The position numbers and the translations under genes were made by a program. 42,118 nucleotides of DNA, from NCBI RefSeq assembly GCF_001293645.1, contig NZ_LBMD01000034.1:1-42118 (forward strand). Reading direction: 5' to 3'. The notes beneath the pieces were generated by a model, which did not search any database, was not told the origin of the DNA, and saw only the letters and a list, made by a program, of their open reading frames with translations. This document shows, piece by piece, positions 1 through 8,140 of the stretch; the stretch's first letter is position 1; every line of letters begins with the position of its first letter. The stretch is from Bacillus sp. CHD6a. Lineage in GTDB: Bacteria > Bacillota > Bacilli > Bacillales > Bacillaceae_I.

Positions 1-30
1 AAACAAAAAAGTGCCAAATTTAATTGGCAC
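1..30 (-). terminator. Rho-independent terminator of the zinc-ribbon gene
   Basis: A 7-bp perfect stem (GTGCCAA at 11-17 with TTGGCAC at 24-30) is followed, on the minus strand, by a T-rich run (positions 10-1). It sits 16 bases after the stop codon of the minus-strand gene at 46-255. Confidence 0.8.
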
Positions 31-45
31 TTCTAACAGTATCTA

Positions 46-255
46 TTAACGGGAAGCCTTTGGTGGCTGACACACGTCACATTTGCGTTGGTTATTATTT
101 TTAAATTTTGTAAAAGTCTTTTCAAAATTGCTGCCACAGGCACATTTAAACTGTAACTTCTGAGAGAATCCGTGGTATTCAGTCGATAACAGTTTACTAT
201 CTGAATTCTTCTCCACGAATTCATTTATTTTACCAATAGTCCATCGTTTATTCAT
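46..255 (-). CDS. small zinc-ribbon/treble-clef-like protein, 69 aa
   Basis: A short basic protein with two cysteine pairs, CAC at residues 38-40 and CDVC at 59-62, separated by about 18 residues. This is the spacing of a small zinc-binding finger. The family is not named here; similar Cys-pair modules occur in small phage and host proteins thought to bind DNA or RNA. The ATG at 255-253 is preceded by GAGGTG at a good distance, and the gene ends in its own terminator. It is monocistronic. Function is unknown; the zinc site is inferred from the cysteines. Confidence 0.6.
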   Translation of the reverse strand: MNKRWTIGKINEFVEKNSDSKLLSTEYHGFSQKLQFKCACGSNFEKTFTKFKNNNQRKCDVCQPPKASR

Positions 256-303
256 TTTCTAACACCTCACATCCGGTCTTATTATATCATTGTCGTGGGT
301 AAA

Positions 304-353
304 AGGGACAGGACAGGCAATTCGACTGTCTAAGCGTTACAGTGCCTGTCCCT
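304..353. repeat. GGGACAGG dispersed palindrome, copy 1
   Basis: AGGGACAGG (304-312) is complementary to CCTGTCCCT (345-353), and GGACAGGCA (311-319) also pairs with TGCCTGTCC (343-351). The left arm is therefore partly duplicated and two hairpin registers are possible. The same arms recur at 25179-25233. Dispersed palindromes of this kind are known from Bacillaceae genomes; no transposase is next to it. Confidence 0.6.
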
Positions 354-420
354 GAAATAAGCTTAAAACACTGTGCATATAGTTAAGAAGAAACATAATG
401 AACAGTAAAGGGGGACAACG

Positions 421-2205
421 ATGGCTAAAGAATCACGGTCAATCAAGAAACCAAACTTTCTCATCCTTATGGTGGATCAGCAGCGTTATCCAAGTGTCTA
501 TGAAAATGAAGAGCTTAGAAAGTGGCAAAGGGAAAACTTGCACACTCAAGAGCTCCTGAAGAAGAACGGCTTTGAGTTTACGAAACACTATGCCGGAAGC
601 ACTGCCTGCTCTCCAAGCAGAACTACTTTATATACTGGGCAATATCCATCCCTCCATGGGGTGACACAAACGAGTGGTGCAGCGAAAACCTCGTTTGACC
701 CAGACATGTTTTGGCTTGATCCTAATACTGTTCCGACGATGGGTGAATATTTCCGAGCAGCAGGCTATAAAACCTATTGGAAAGGGAAATGGCATGCTTC
801 GGAGGAGGATATTCTCATTCCCGGAACCAAAAACTCTCTGCCAAGCTATACCTCTACAGGCAGACCGGACAAGAGGAATGTGGAAAAATACCTAGCTTCA
901 AACCGCCTTGGTGGTTACGGATTTGATGGTTGGGTGGGACCGGAACCGCACGGCTCATCCCCTCGTAATTCAGGTAGCTCAGCAGCAATCGGATTAAGCG
1001 GAAGGGATGTAATCTATGCCCAGGAAACAGTGGAACTCCTTCAGTCATTGGAACATGATTGTGATAGAGATTCTCCTCCTTGGTTTGTGATGTGCTCTTT
1101 TGTCAACCCACATGATATTGCGATTTATGGCATTTACACAGAACTAAGTCCTTTGTTTAATTTTGAAATTGATCCGTCTGTGCCTTTCATCCCGCCACCG
1201 CCGACTGCCAATGAATCATTAAGTACCAAACCATCTGCCCAAGAAAGCTACAAAAAGATCTATCCAAAGGCACTTCAGCCAATAAGGGATAACGTCTCAT
1301 ACAGGCAGCTCTATTATTCCTTGCAAAAAAAAGCAGACCAAAACATGGGCAGAGTATTCCGTACCTTACAAGATTCCACCTTTTATGAAAATACCATTGT
1401 GATCTTCCTTTCTGACCACGGAGAACTGCTTGGTGCGCATGGAGGCCTTTATCAAAAATGGTATAACACTTATGAGGAATCTATCCATGTGCCATTGATT
1501 ATCCATAGTCCAAAACTCTTTTCTGGAAAAGAAACCACTGATATGTTAACAAGCCATGTTGATGTACTGCCGACCATGTTAGGACTCGCAGACATCGACG
1601 TGGAAGAGGTTCAAAAACAACTAAAACGCGATCACACAGAAGTTCACCCTTTAGTAGGTCGTGACCTAACACCGCTACTCAGGGGGAAAAACAAATTTTA
1701 CCGTGCCGATGAACCACTTTATTTTATGAGTGATGATGATGTCACCCAAGGTCTCAATCAAGTGTCTGCTACAGGGGAACCCTACCATTCTGTCATTCAA
1801 CCAAATCACACCGAAGCTATTTTCACCAAACTCTCCACAGGTGAAAATGGAATGAAAGAAATTTGGAAACTTACACGTTACTACGACAACCCACAATTTT
1901 GGAGTGATCCTGGGGTCGAGAACGTCACAACTACTCAAGTTTCACAAACATCAACCGGTGAGCATGTTGACTGTTCATTATGTATCACTACCACTAAAAC
2001 GAGACCAGTCCCGGACCAATATGAATTATATAATTTGACTAGTGATCCGTTAGAAGAAACCAACCTTGCATATCCATCCAATCGTACACCGGAAACAATA
2101 GCCATTCAGAAGCTCCTGATGGCGGGACTCGAGGAACAATGCAAGCAAAAGAGGTTGGAGCCTTCGAGCGGGGAAGTACCTGGAATGCCTTCATGTAAAA
2201 ACTAA
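421..2205 (+). CDS. sulfatase (Cys-type, alkaline-phosphatase superfamily)
   Basis: A 594-residue cytoplasmic-looking sulfatase, with no signal peptide. The signature C-S-P-S-R-T-T-L-Y-T-G starts at Cys63, the residue that family members convert to formylglycine. Metal ligands are visible as DQQR at 19-22 and SDHG at 331-334, and KGKWH near residue 121 is the usual active-site lysine/histidine patch. AAAGGGGG precedes the ATG. The family removes sulfate from small molecules or sugars; the substrate cannot be read here. No formylglycine-generating enzyme or anaerobic maturase gene is in the window, so maturation must come from elsewhere. A CSLC motif lies near residues 520-523. The gene stands alone and ends at a shared terminator. 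Confidence 0.9.
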   Translation: MAKESRSIKKPNFLILMVDQQRYPSVYENEELRKWQRENLHTQELLKKNGFEFTKHYAGSTACSPSRTTLYTGQYPSLHGVTQTSGAAKTSFDPDMFWLDPNTVPTMGEYFRAAGYKTYWKGKWHASEEDILIPGTKNSLPSYTSTGRPDKRNVEKYLASNRLGGYGFDGWVGPEPHGSSPRNSGSSAAIGLSGRDVIYAQETVELLQSLEHDCDRDSPPWFVMCSFVNPHDIAIYGIYTELSPLFNFEIDPSVPFIPPPPTANESLSTKPSAQESYKKIYPKALQPIRDNVSYRQLYYSLQKKADQNMGRVFRTLQDSTFYENTIVIFLSDHGELLGAHGGLYQKWYNTYEESIHVPLIIHSPKLFSGKETTDMLTSHVDVLPTMLGLADIDVEEVQKQLKRDHTEVHPLVGRDLTPLLRGKNKFYRADEPLYFMSDDDVTQGLNQVSATGEPYHSVIQPNHTEAIFTKLSTGENGMKEIWKLTRYYDNPQFWSDPGVENVTTTQVSQTSTGEHVDCSLCITTTKTRPVPDQYELYNLTSDPLEETNLAYPSNRTPETIAIQKLLMAGLEEQCKQKRLEPSSGEVPGMPSCKN

Positions 2206-2208
2206 AAA

Positions 2209-2244
2209 AAGCCAAACGGCCTAATCACATAGGTTGTTTGGCTT
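2209..2244. terminator. bidirectional terminator between sulfatase and LysE-type gene
   Basis: AAGCCAAAC (2209-2217) pairs with GTTTGGCTT (2236-2244), with an inner CCT/AGG pair. The minus strand ends in seven T residues and the plus strand in a T-rich stretch, so it can stop both convergent genes. Confidence 0.85.
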
Positions 2245-2253
2245 ATTATTATA

Positions 2254-2886
2254 TTACTGAGAGCCCTTCTCCAATGCCAATTTCACCCCAAAACCAATCA
2301 ACACGATACCTGTAATCGACTCAATTACAGTGGTTGTCCGTGGCCTTTTCATGAATGTACTTATTTGATCAACTAGATAGATATAAAGGACAAACCAAAT
2401 GGCTGTCAAGATCGCGTAGGTAACTCCCATCAGGAGAAATGGTACAATGGTGTTCGTTCCTGGGTCCACAAATTGTGGCAGGAAGGTCAGGAAGAAGACG
2501 GCAACTTTTGGATTAAGCATATTCGTTAGGAAGCCTTGTTTAAAATGAGATTGATTGATAAATTCATTAGCAACGTTGCTGTCTATTGGAATTTCCTCTT
2601 TCTTGTTGCGAAGTGCCCAAATTGTCTTAACCCCTAAATAGACAAGGTAAATAGCACCAACATACTTGAAAACAGAGAACAAAAATGCAGATTTAACAAT
2701 GAGTGCGGATAGACCAACCACTGCTGCAATGGTATGGATGAGAATGGCGCAAAAAGTACCTGATACGGTTTTGAATCCGCCAACTCTCCCGGCAGATAGA
2801 GTGTTTTTCGTTGCGATGGCAGTGTCAGGTCCAGGCAGAATGATAAGCAGCATACTCATAACAACAAACAGCAAAAAGTTCTCCAC
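2254..2886 (-). CDS. LysE/RhtB-family amino-acid exporter
   Basis: A 210-residue polytopic membrane protein with about six hydrophobic segments. The family hallmark PGPD lies at residues 19-22, just after the first transmembrane segment, and GxK/KNTLS follows. LysE/RhtB proteins export amino acids or related small solutes; the substrate is not predictable. The start is a GTG at 2886-2884, with no in-frame ATG upstream and a GGGG stretch about 9 bases before it. It is convergent with the sulfatase and shares its terminator. It appears to be a single-gene unit. Confidence 0.88.
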   Translation of the reverse strand: MENFLLFVVMSMLLIILPGPDTAIATKNTLSAGRVGGFKTVSGTFCAILIHTIAAVVGLSALIVKSAFLFSVFKYVGAIYLVYLGVKTIWALRNKKEEIPIDSNVANEFINQSHFKQGFLTNMLNPKVAVFFLTFLPQFVDPGTNTIVPFLLMGVTYAILTAIWFVLYIYLVDQISTFMKRPRTTTVIESITGIVLIGFGVKLALEKGSQ

Positions 2887-2966
2887 AATGAAAACCCCAT
2901 TCCTCTTGAAATGTTTTAAAAATATCTTAACAGATTTTCGGAAATTTAAAATAGTCTTTCAGAAAA

Positions 2967-3002
2967 AAGGAGGTTCCTAATTTGCAAAATAAGAACCTCC
3001 TT
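2967..3002 (-). terminator. terminator of the XRE-TPR regulator gene
   Basis: AAGGAGGTTC (2967-2976) pairs perfectly with GAACCTCCTT (2993-3002); on the minus strand a run of T residues follows. It lies 25 bases after the stop of the regulator gene. Confidence 0.85.
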
Positions 3003-3027
3003 CTATTGTGCAGCTAACTTATTTTTC

Positions 3028-4266
3028 CTATAAAGAATTCTTCTTTTCCAGAACTTTCTCCAACACCCACTTGCTGAAATCCTTCATTTTTGACTCGAGG
3101 AGAGGCTTGTAGTTGGCCACGGCTTTTTGGGCGGCTGTGACGGCTTCTTCCATTTTACCGAGCTCCATAAGGATGAGTGCTTGATAAGATTCTTTTACAT
3201 ATATGTTAGAGAGGTCGATTGGATGGTATACGTCTGGCATGACAACCATTTCAATTGTCTCCCATGCTTCTTTATATCGCCCTAGATAGTAGAGTGCTTT
3301 AGCTTTTTCTAGATAAAACCATGGGGAATAGAATTGTTTAAGTTCCTCTGTGGAAAGAGAATCATCAATTTTAGTGATCGCTTTTTCATATTCCTTTTTT
3401 TCGGCAATTAAATCCATGATATCGAACAAATCGCAGAAATAAAGGGAAGAGGAATGATCTGCAAACTCAGCATATTGCTTTAATTTATTAAGATAATAAT
3501 CCTTTTCCTTTTCATTTCCCTCCATTAGCGCGTGGGCAGCTGCCAGCCGGTAGAGGTCATCTGTCAGATAAAATATTCGTTTTTCTTTGGAGTAGGTAAG
3601 TGCCTTTTCCATCGATTCTATCGCAGCCTTGGAATCCCCGACAGCATATAAAAAAATAGCCTCGCTATAATCAAGATCAAGTCTTGCCATTGGTTCCATG
3701 TAAGCGTGTTTGGCTTCAATTTCTTTCCGCTCTTTCAAAAATATGCGGAGCGCTTCCGTAAAGTTATGTTCCATGAAGGCGATAGAGGAACGAAATATAC
3801 CAATCGATGTGCGGTTGGAAGAGATGTTCATCTCATCAAACATATCGGAAGCAGTGTTCAGCAGGGGTTCCCATCCCGGTTTATTCTCTCTTTGAAGGGA
3901 GTAAGAGTATATTTCCATTAGTCTTGCGCTCTCATAGCCTTTTGAAAGATTTCCGATATGAGGTTCAATTAGTTTAATTAATTGCTTATACTTATCAGGG
4001 AAATCAGGGTTCATCAACGGTTTGTTAAAAATATGTTCTACCCGTTCCAATGTTTTCCTTAATTCCTCGGTGCTAGCCGCTTCTCCCATTAAGTCTGCCA
4101 TATCCACTCCAAGCTGCTGGGCAATATAGGAGAGACTTTCCATGGAAGGATTTGCTTTGTTGTTTTCAATCAGGCTGAGCATCCCTTTCGTAAGCTCTGT
4201 CCCAGCAAGTGCTTCTAATGTCATTTTCTTTTGTTTTCTTAATTTTTTTATCCGTTCTCCGAGCAT
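3028..4266 (-). CDS. XRE-family regulator with C-terminal TPR repeats (RNPP-like)
   Basis: A 412-residue protein. Residues 1-62 form a Cro/CI helix-turn-helix (MLGERIKKLRKQKKMTLEAL, then the SLIENNKANPS recognition region). The rest is a chain of helical hairpins typical of tetratricopeptide repeats. Length and layout match RNPP peptide-sensing regulators such as NprR and PlcR, but no cognate secreted peptide gene is visible beside it, so the ligand is unknown. I chose the ATG at 4266 because AAGGAG sits 11 bases upstream; an in-frame TTG nine codons earlier has no ribosome site. It is divergent from an MFS transporter, with two identical palindromes in between, so control of that pump and of itself is likely. 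Confidence 0.85.
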   Translation of the reverse strand: MLGERIKKLRKQKKMTLEALAGTELTKGMLSLIENNKANPSMESLSYIAQQLGVDMADLMGEAASTEELRKTLERVEHIFNKPLMNPDFPDKYKQLIKLIEPHIGNLSKGYESARLMEIYSYSLQRENKPGWEPLLNTASDMFDEMNISSNRTSIGIFRSSIAFMEHNFTEALRIFLKERKEIEAKHAYMEPMARLDLDYSEAIFLYAVGDSKAAIESMEKALTYSKEKRIFYLTDDLYRLAAAHALMEGNEKEKDYYLNKLKQYAEFADHSSSLYFCDLFDIMDLIAEKKEYEKAITKIDDSLSTEELKQFYSPWFYLEKAKALYYLGRYKEAWETIEMVVMPDVYHPIDLSNIYVKESYQALILMELGKMEEAVTAAQKAVANYKPLLESKMKDFSKWVLEKVLEKKNSL

Positions 4267-4300
4267 GGATGTGTGCACTCCTTGAAGAAACAATTTATTT

Positions 4301-4317
4301 GTTTAATTATATTAAAC
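4301..4317. promoter_or_regulatory. palindromic operator 1 (GTTTAAT-N3-ATTAAAC)
   Basis: GTTTAATTATATTAAAC is a perfect palindrome with a 3-bp centre, directly upstream of the regulator gene. It matches a second copy at 4356-4372 in all but the central base, including the flanking TTT and TTTT. It is probably bound by the XRE protein. Confidence 0.7.
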
Positions 4318-4355
4318 TTTTCCTTGAATTGGAATACCTTAATATGGTACGATTT

Positions 4356-4372
4356 GTTTAATTAAATTAAAC
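4356..4372. promoter_or_regulatory. palindromic operator 2 (GTTTAAT-N3-ATTAAAC)
   Basis: GTTTAATTAAATTAAAC lies 22 bases before the MFS start codon. The centre-to-centre distance to operator 1 is 55 bp, close to five helical turns, so one dimer per gene or looping between the sites is possible. Confidence 0.7.
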
Positions 4373-4394
4373 TTTTGAAAACGGGGTGCTTTTA

Positions 4395-5705
4395 ATGGAG
4401 GAAACCTTAAAGTTGAAAAGAGCCACATATCATCTGTACACCTTTATGATAAGCAAATTAATCTCGACGTTTGGATCACAGGTGTATGCATTTGCCATTA
4501 GTTTTTATATTTTGCAGCTAACTGGATCTGCTACAAGTTTTGCGACAAATCTTCTATGTAATATTCTCCCTCGAACACTAGCTGGACCATTTGCCGGAGC
4601 AATCACAGACCGGTATTCCAGGAAAATGATTGTTATCGTCTCACAGATTGCCACCACACTTGCTATCACAGGACTTCTCATCTACACCCTTACATCTGGT
4701 CTTTCCCTCTTAGCGATTTACACAACAACTAGTATCCTTTCTTTGACGTCCATGTTCTCTGGAATTGCATTTACTTCATCTATTACAGGCTTAATTGATC
4801 AGGCTCGAATTCAAAAAGCAATGGCGATGAACCAGATGGCCATTTCCTTTGCCGCAATAGGAAGCCCAGCTGTTGGAGGCCTATTGTATGGGACTGTTCC
4901 AATTCCTGTATTTCTCGTGTTGTTTATTGTTGCATCCGTCATTGCAGTCATTTTAGAATCAACCATGAACTTCCGTTTGTTTGCTGCTGTAAAGAGTAAC
5001 GAAGAAGCAGAGGAGAAAAAAGAATCGATGTGGCAAAGCATGAAAGCTGGTTTAAGTTATTTACGACTGCAAAAAACCATCTTGGTCATGCTTTGGATTA
5101 GCTTGCTCATCAATTTCCTATTTGGCGCTTATGAAGTGGGATATTCGTATATTCTGATTGAGGAATTAAAAATGAAGTCACAACATTTCGGTTTCACTCA
5201 AGGTGCTTTATCTCTTGGTATGTTAATAATGTCGGTGTATTTTTCTGCAAGGAAAGAAGTGCAGTTTCCACTGCTTGTTTCCAAGAGGGGCATTATTGGT
5301 CTCGGGACAGTGATGGGCGCAATCTCGCTCCCTCTTCTTTTGCCCATGAATTATCTGATGATGTTTTGCTATTATCTAATGTTAATGTTCAGCTTCGGTT
5401 CGCTAATTATTATCGTCAATACGCCATTACAAGTGATGCTTCAAAAGACCATTGCCGATGAATTCAAAGGGCGTGTATTTTCTATTATTGAAACGATGGC
5501 GATGGCACTTATTCCACTTGGTATGATAATTTACGGGGTATTGTATGATATCTTTCCTGGGGAGTGGATCTTGCTATTATCTGCGGGGATGCTCGTTATC
5601 ATTACGGCGATCATGGCGAGACCGTCCGTCATTCGAAAAGTGCATCCGGAAATTGGTGAGAAGAAGGGGGGCCGTGTTGTAGAGGCGAGGAGTGTGGCTC
5701 GTTAA
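4395..5705 (+). CDS. MFS transporter (DHA3-like efflux pump)
   Basis: A 436-residue protein with about 12 hydrophobic segments and the conserved major-facilitator loop between segments 2 and 3 (AGAITDRYSRKMIV). This family usually exports drugs or other amphiphiles with proton exchange; the substrate is unknown. The ATG at 4395 has GGGGTG eight bases upstream; an in-frame GTG at 4386 overlaps that ribosome site and is unlikely. It is divergent from the XRE-TPR regulator and has a palindrome just before it, so regulated efflux is the likely arrangement. The C-terminal tail is basic. Confidence 0.87.
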   Translation: MEETLKLKRATYHLYTFMISKLISTFGSQVYAFAISFYILQLTGSATSFATNLLCNILPRTLAGPFAGAITDRYSRKMIVIVSQIATTLAITGLLIYTLTSGLSLLAIYTTTSILSLTSMFSGIAFTSSITGLIDQARIQKAMAMNQMAISFAAIGSPAVGGLLYGTVPIPVFLVLFIVASVIAVILESTMNFRLFAAVKSNEEAEEKKESMWQSMKAGLSYLRLQKTILVMLWISLLINFLFGAYEVGYSYILIEELKMKSQHFGFTQGALSLGMLIMSVYFSARKEVQFPLLVSKRGIIGLGTVMGAISLPLLLPMNYLMMFCYYLMLMFSFGSLIIIVNTPLQVMLQKTIADEFKGRVFSIIETMAMALIPLGMIIYGVLYDIFPGEWILLLSAGMLVIITAIMARPSVIRKVHPEIGEKKGGRVVEARSVAR

Positions 5706-5716
5706 ATTAAGAGAGT

Positions 5717-5810
5717 ATGAAGACCTCTGTTGGCGAGAATAGAGGTCAGAGAAGTCTTGATAAACAGTATAAAGACCTGGGAGACAAAAAATCCAAGTCA
5801 TAAAGGTCTT
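5717..5810. repeat. two consecutive AGACCT/AGGTCT hairpins
   Basis: GACCTCT (5722-5728) pairs with AGAGGTC (5741-5747), and AAGACCT (5772-5778) pairs with AGGTCTT (5804-5810). A third, stronger hairpin with the same AGACCT/AGGTCT arms is the terminator at 5851-5883. These look like duplicated or decayed terminator-type hairpins in the convergent intergenic region. Confidence 0.5.
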
Positions 5811-5850
5811 AATGAAGCTTACAAGATTTTCCTCACACAATAACAAACAA

Positions 5851-5883
5851 AACGAGGTCTTCAATACACACGAAGACCTCGTT
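5851..5883. terminator. bidirectional terminator between MFS and sortase genes
   Basis: AACGAGGTCTTC (5851-5862) pairs perfectly with GAAGACCTCGTT (5872-5883) around a 9-base loop, and T-rich stretches follow on both strands. It lies immediately after the sortase stop codon on the minus strand. Confidence 0.85.
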
Positions 5884-5889
5884 CTATTC

Positions 5890-6558
5890 TTACTTCTTTA
5901 AACTACTATACACAACCAATCGGTCTGAATAATTCCTGCTTTCACGATTAAAGGTACCGGTACAGGTAATCAGGTTTAAATTACTTTGAAAAGAGTAATC
6001 AAAAATGGCTTCAACAGGTGACTCATCCTCGGGATAGGTTTCAATCTTATCCACCACATAGGTTATAGCTTCTCCCTCTTTGTTTGAAACAACAATCTCG
6101 TCACCGACCTCTAAATTTTTCAGGTTAAAAAACACTGCAGGACCATTGCGGCTATCCACATGCCCGGATATGACGGAGTTTCCGCGCTCTCCTGGCATGG
6201 GGCCTTCATTGTACCAACCAACAGTTTCAAAAGATTCAGGTACGCCCATCTGACCGTTTTCGATAACGCCTACTTGTTCCACAAGTGCATCGACTCCGAT
6301 TGAGGGGATTTCGATTCGGTGAGGTTCGATGCTGATAGATTCGTCTTTAATAACTTTCCCGTTTTCATTCGTGGTTTGGGTACGGGTGGGGATGGGAATT
6401 TTTTTGTTGGTAGGGGCTGTTGTTTCGCTTGATGCAGTTGTTTCGTTTGTTGATTCTATTCCGGTAGATTGTTCAGCAGTTGTATCCGGAGTGTTCTCGG
6501 CACTGCATCCCACAACCAGTAAAAGAAGCATGAAGGATAAAGTGGTTAATAGTCTCAT
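5890..6558 (-). CDS. class F-type sortase, predicted lipoprotein
   Basis: A 222-residue protein. A lipobox LVVGC gives a lipidated Cys18, then a Thr/Ser-rich linker to about residue 70, then a sortase fold. The catalytic triad is visible as His133 (ISGHVD), Cys199 (LITCTG) and Arg213 (SDRLVV). The GHVD and ITCTG signatures are those of class F sortases. Sortases cut a C-terminal sorting signal and join the protein to the wall or another amine. A lipid anchor instead of a transmembrane helix is unusual. It follows the surface protein at 6629-7987 by 70 bases on the same strand, so that protein is the obvious candidate substrate. Start ATG at 6558. Confidence 0.85.
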   Translation of the reverse strand: MRLLTTLSFMLLLLVVGCSAENTPDTTAEQSTGIESTNETTASSETTAPTNKKIPIPTRTQTTNENGKVIKDESISIEPHRIEIPSIGVDALVEQVGVIENGQMGVPESFETVGWYNEGPMPGERGNSVISGHVDSRNGPAVFFNLKNLEVGDEIVVSNKEGEAITYVVDKIETYPEDESPVEAIFDYSFQSNLNLITCTGTFNRESRNYSDRLVVYSSLKK

Positions 6559-6628
6559 AGTTATACTCCTTCTAGAAAATGATAGTAGGAAAGAGAGGGA
6601 TAAGCCCCTCTCTTCTTAGCTAAAACGA

Positions 6629-7987
6629 TTATTCTTGTGTAGCTTTTCTTCTATATGCAATGATTTGGGTTAAAACAATCGCGGAAATCAGTCCAGCAAC
6701 CGTCCATGCAATAGCAGCGTTCATTCCATTGTCCGCTGCACCACCCATACCTGCTGCAGGCATGTCAGTAGGCATATCTTTTTCAAAGTTCTCTGGGAAT
6801 TGATCAACAATAGCACCAGACATCATTTCGCCTACACCGAACATGTGGGCATAGGATTCACGGATTGTGTTATAAGTAGTTTCATAGTCTGCTTCATTGT
6901 AGCTATTGAAAGCTAGAAGCAGCTCATCAACGTGCATTTGCAAGCCTTTTTCAAGGTCTGCGGCTTTCAAACGGCCCTCTGTAGCTGTGTCTAAGAATGC
7001 AGCTTGTTCAACTTTATACTCTTCTAATTCAGCGATTGCTGCTTCACGACCTTCTTCATTGTCCTCACCAGTTGCTACTACATAATCTACGAAATATCCG
7101 ATATGGCTGCTCCAAATCTCTTCAAATGCAGCTCCGCCTTCTTCATCATAAACAGAAGCTACAGCAGCAGATAGGTCAGCTGTGTTTGCATTTAAAGCTC
7201 CAGCGGCATTTTCAAAATCTCCAGCTCCATCTATTCCTTTTTGCATTGCAAGTACTGCTAATGCAGCGTGCTCAGCAAAAAGGTGGTTCAAGTCAGCGCG
7301 TAAGTCTGCTGCTGGTGTGTCAACACTAGTATTCTCGAATTTTTCAGGGAATTGGTCTGTAATTGCCCAAGATAACCCTTTTCCAGGTGCGTACATGTGC
7401 TCAATTGCATGACGCATGTTTTCATATGCTTTTTCAAAATCACCTGCCACATAGTTGTCAAAGGCCCATACTAGCTGCTCGACATGCATTTTCAGTCCAG
7501 CTTCCAGTTCACTAGCTTTTAGGCGACTTTCTGTAGCAGTGTCAAGAAACGCTGCTTGTTCTACTGTATATTCATCTAATTCGGCTAACGCCTGTTGTCT
7601 GCCTTCTTCATTGTCTTCTGCAGTTGCTGTTACATAATCGACGAAGTAACCAATATGGCTGCTCCAAATTTCTTTAAATGCTGCTCCGCCTTCTTCCCCG
7701 TAAACGGAAGCGACTGCTGCGGACAAGTCATCTGTGTTTGCATTTAGTGCACCAGCTGCTTGATCGAAGTCTTCTGCTCCGTCAATTCCCTTTTGCATGG
7801 CTACGACTGCCAAGAAAGCGTGCTCTGATAATAATGCATCCAAGGAAGCTCTTAAGTCCGATGCCGGGGTGGATACAGATGCCTTGTGTTGATGTGCTCC
7901 ATGGTCATGTGCACTTGCTACTTGAAAAGTCGGTACTAATAATCCTACGCTAAGTGGTACAGCTACCATTGCTTTTTTCCAGTTCAT
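6629..7987 (-). CDS. secreted, membrane-anchored protein with two 184-aa helical repeats, putative metal binder
   Basis: A 452-residue protein. A signal peptide ends at ASA (residue 26), followed by a His-rich stretch (HDHGAHQH). Two homologous repeats (about 40-217 and 224-403) lie exactly 184 residues apart. Each keeps Glu-His (55-56 and 239-240), SSH (His111 and 295), MHV (His168 and 352) and His197/381, suggesting a four-helix bundle with a metal site; this is inference. The C-terminus has MPAAG at 409-413, a hydrophobic helix (about 423-444) and a YRRK tail, the layout of a sortase signal though not LPXTG. Relatives are, as I recall, sometimes labelled copper amine oxidase, which the motifs do not support. 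AAAGGAGTG precedes the ATG. The sortase gene lies 70 bases downstream. Confidence 0.8.
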   Translation of the reverse strand: MNWKKAMVAVPLSVGLLVPTFQVASAHDHGAHQHKASVSTPASDLRASLDALLSEHAFLAVVAMQKGIDGAEDFDQAAGALNANTDDLSAAVASVYGEEGGAAFKEIWSSHIGYFVDYVTATAEDNEEGRQQALAELDEYTVEQAAFLDTATESRLKASELEAGLKMHVEQLVWAFDNYVAGDFEKAYENMRHAIEHMYAPGKGLSWAITDQFPEKFENTSVDTPAADLRADLNHLFAEHAALAVLAMQKGIDGAGDFENAAGALNANTADLSAAVASVYDEEGGAAFEEIWSSHIGYFVDYVVATGEDNEEGREAAIAELEEYKVEQAAFLDTATEGRLKAADLEKGLQMHVDELLLAFNSYNEADYETTYNTIRESYAHMFGVGEMMSGAIVDQFPENFEKDMPTDMPAAGMGGAADNGMNAAIAWTVAGLISAIVLTQIIAYRRKATQE

Positions 7988-8140
7988 GTTCTAAGCACTC
8001 CTTTATAGTTGGTTTCACTTACCTAACGGAGTGGATTAGAAACTGGATCACTTTTTTTAAAAAAATAAAAAAGTCTCTAATTTAGTATGTATAATGGGAA
8101 GAAGAGCTAGTAAAAAAATACATATCGTGGGAGAAATACC

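Noticed and set aside
5577-5864. A 95-codon minus-strand frame overlapping the MFS end
   Set aside because: It has no ribosome site, overlaps the MFS gene and runs through the hairpin region.
6997-7953. Several plus-strand open frames (110, 76, 60 and 91 codons) opposite the surface protein
   Set aside because: They are antisense shadows of a repetitive Ala-, Glu- and Leu-rich coding sequence and lack ribosome sites.
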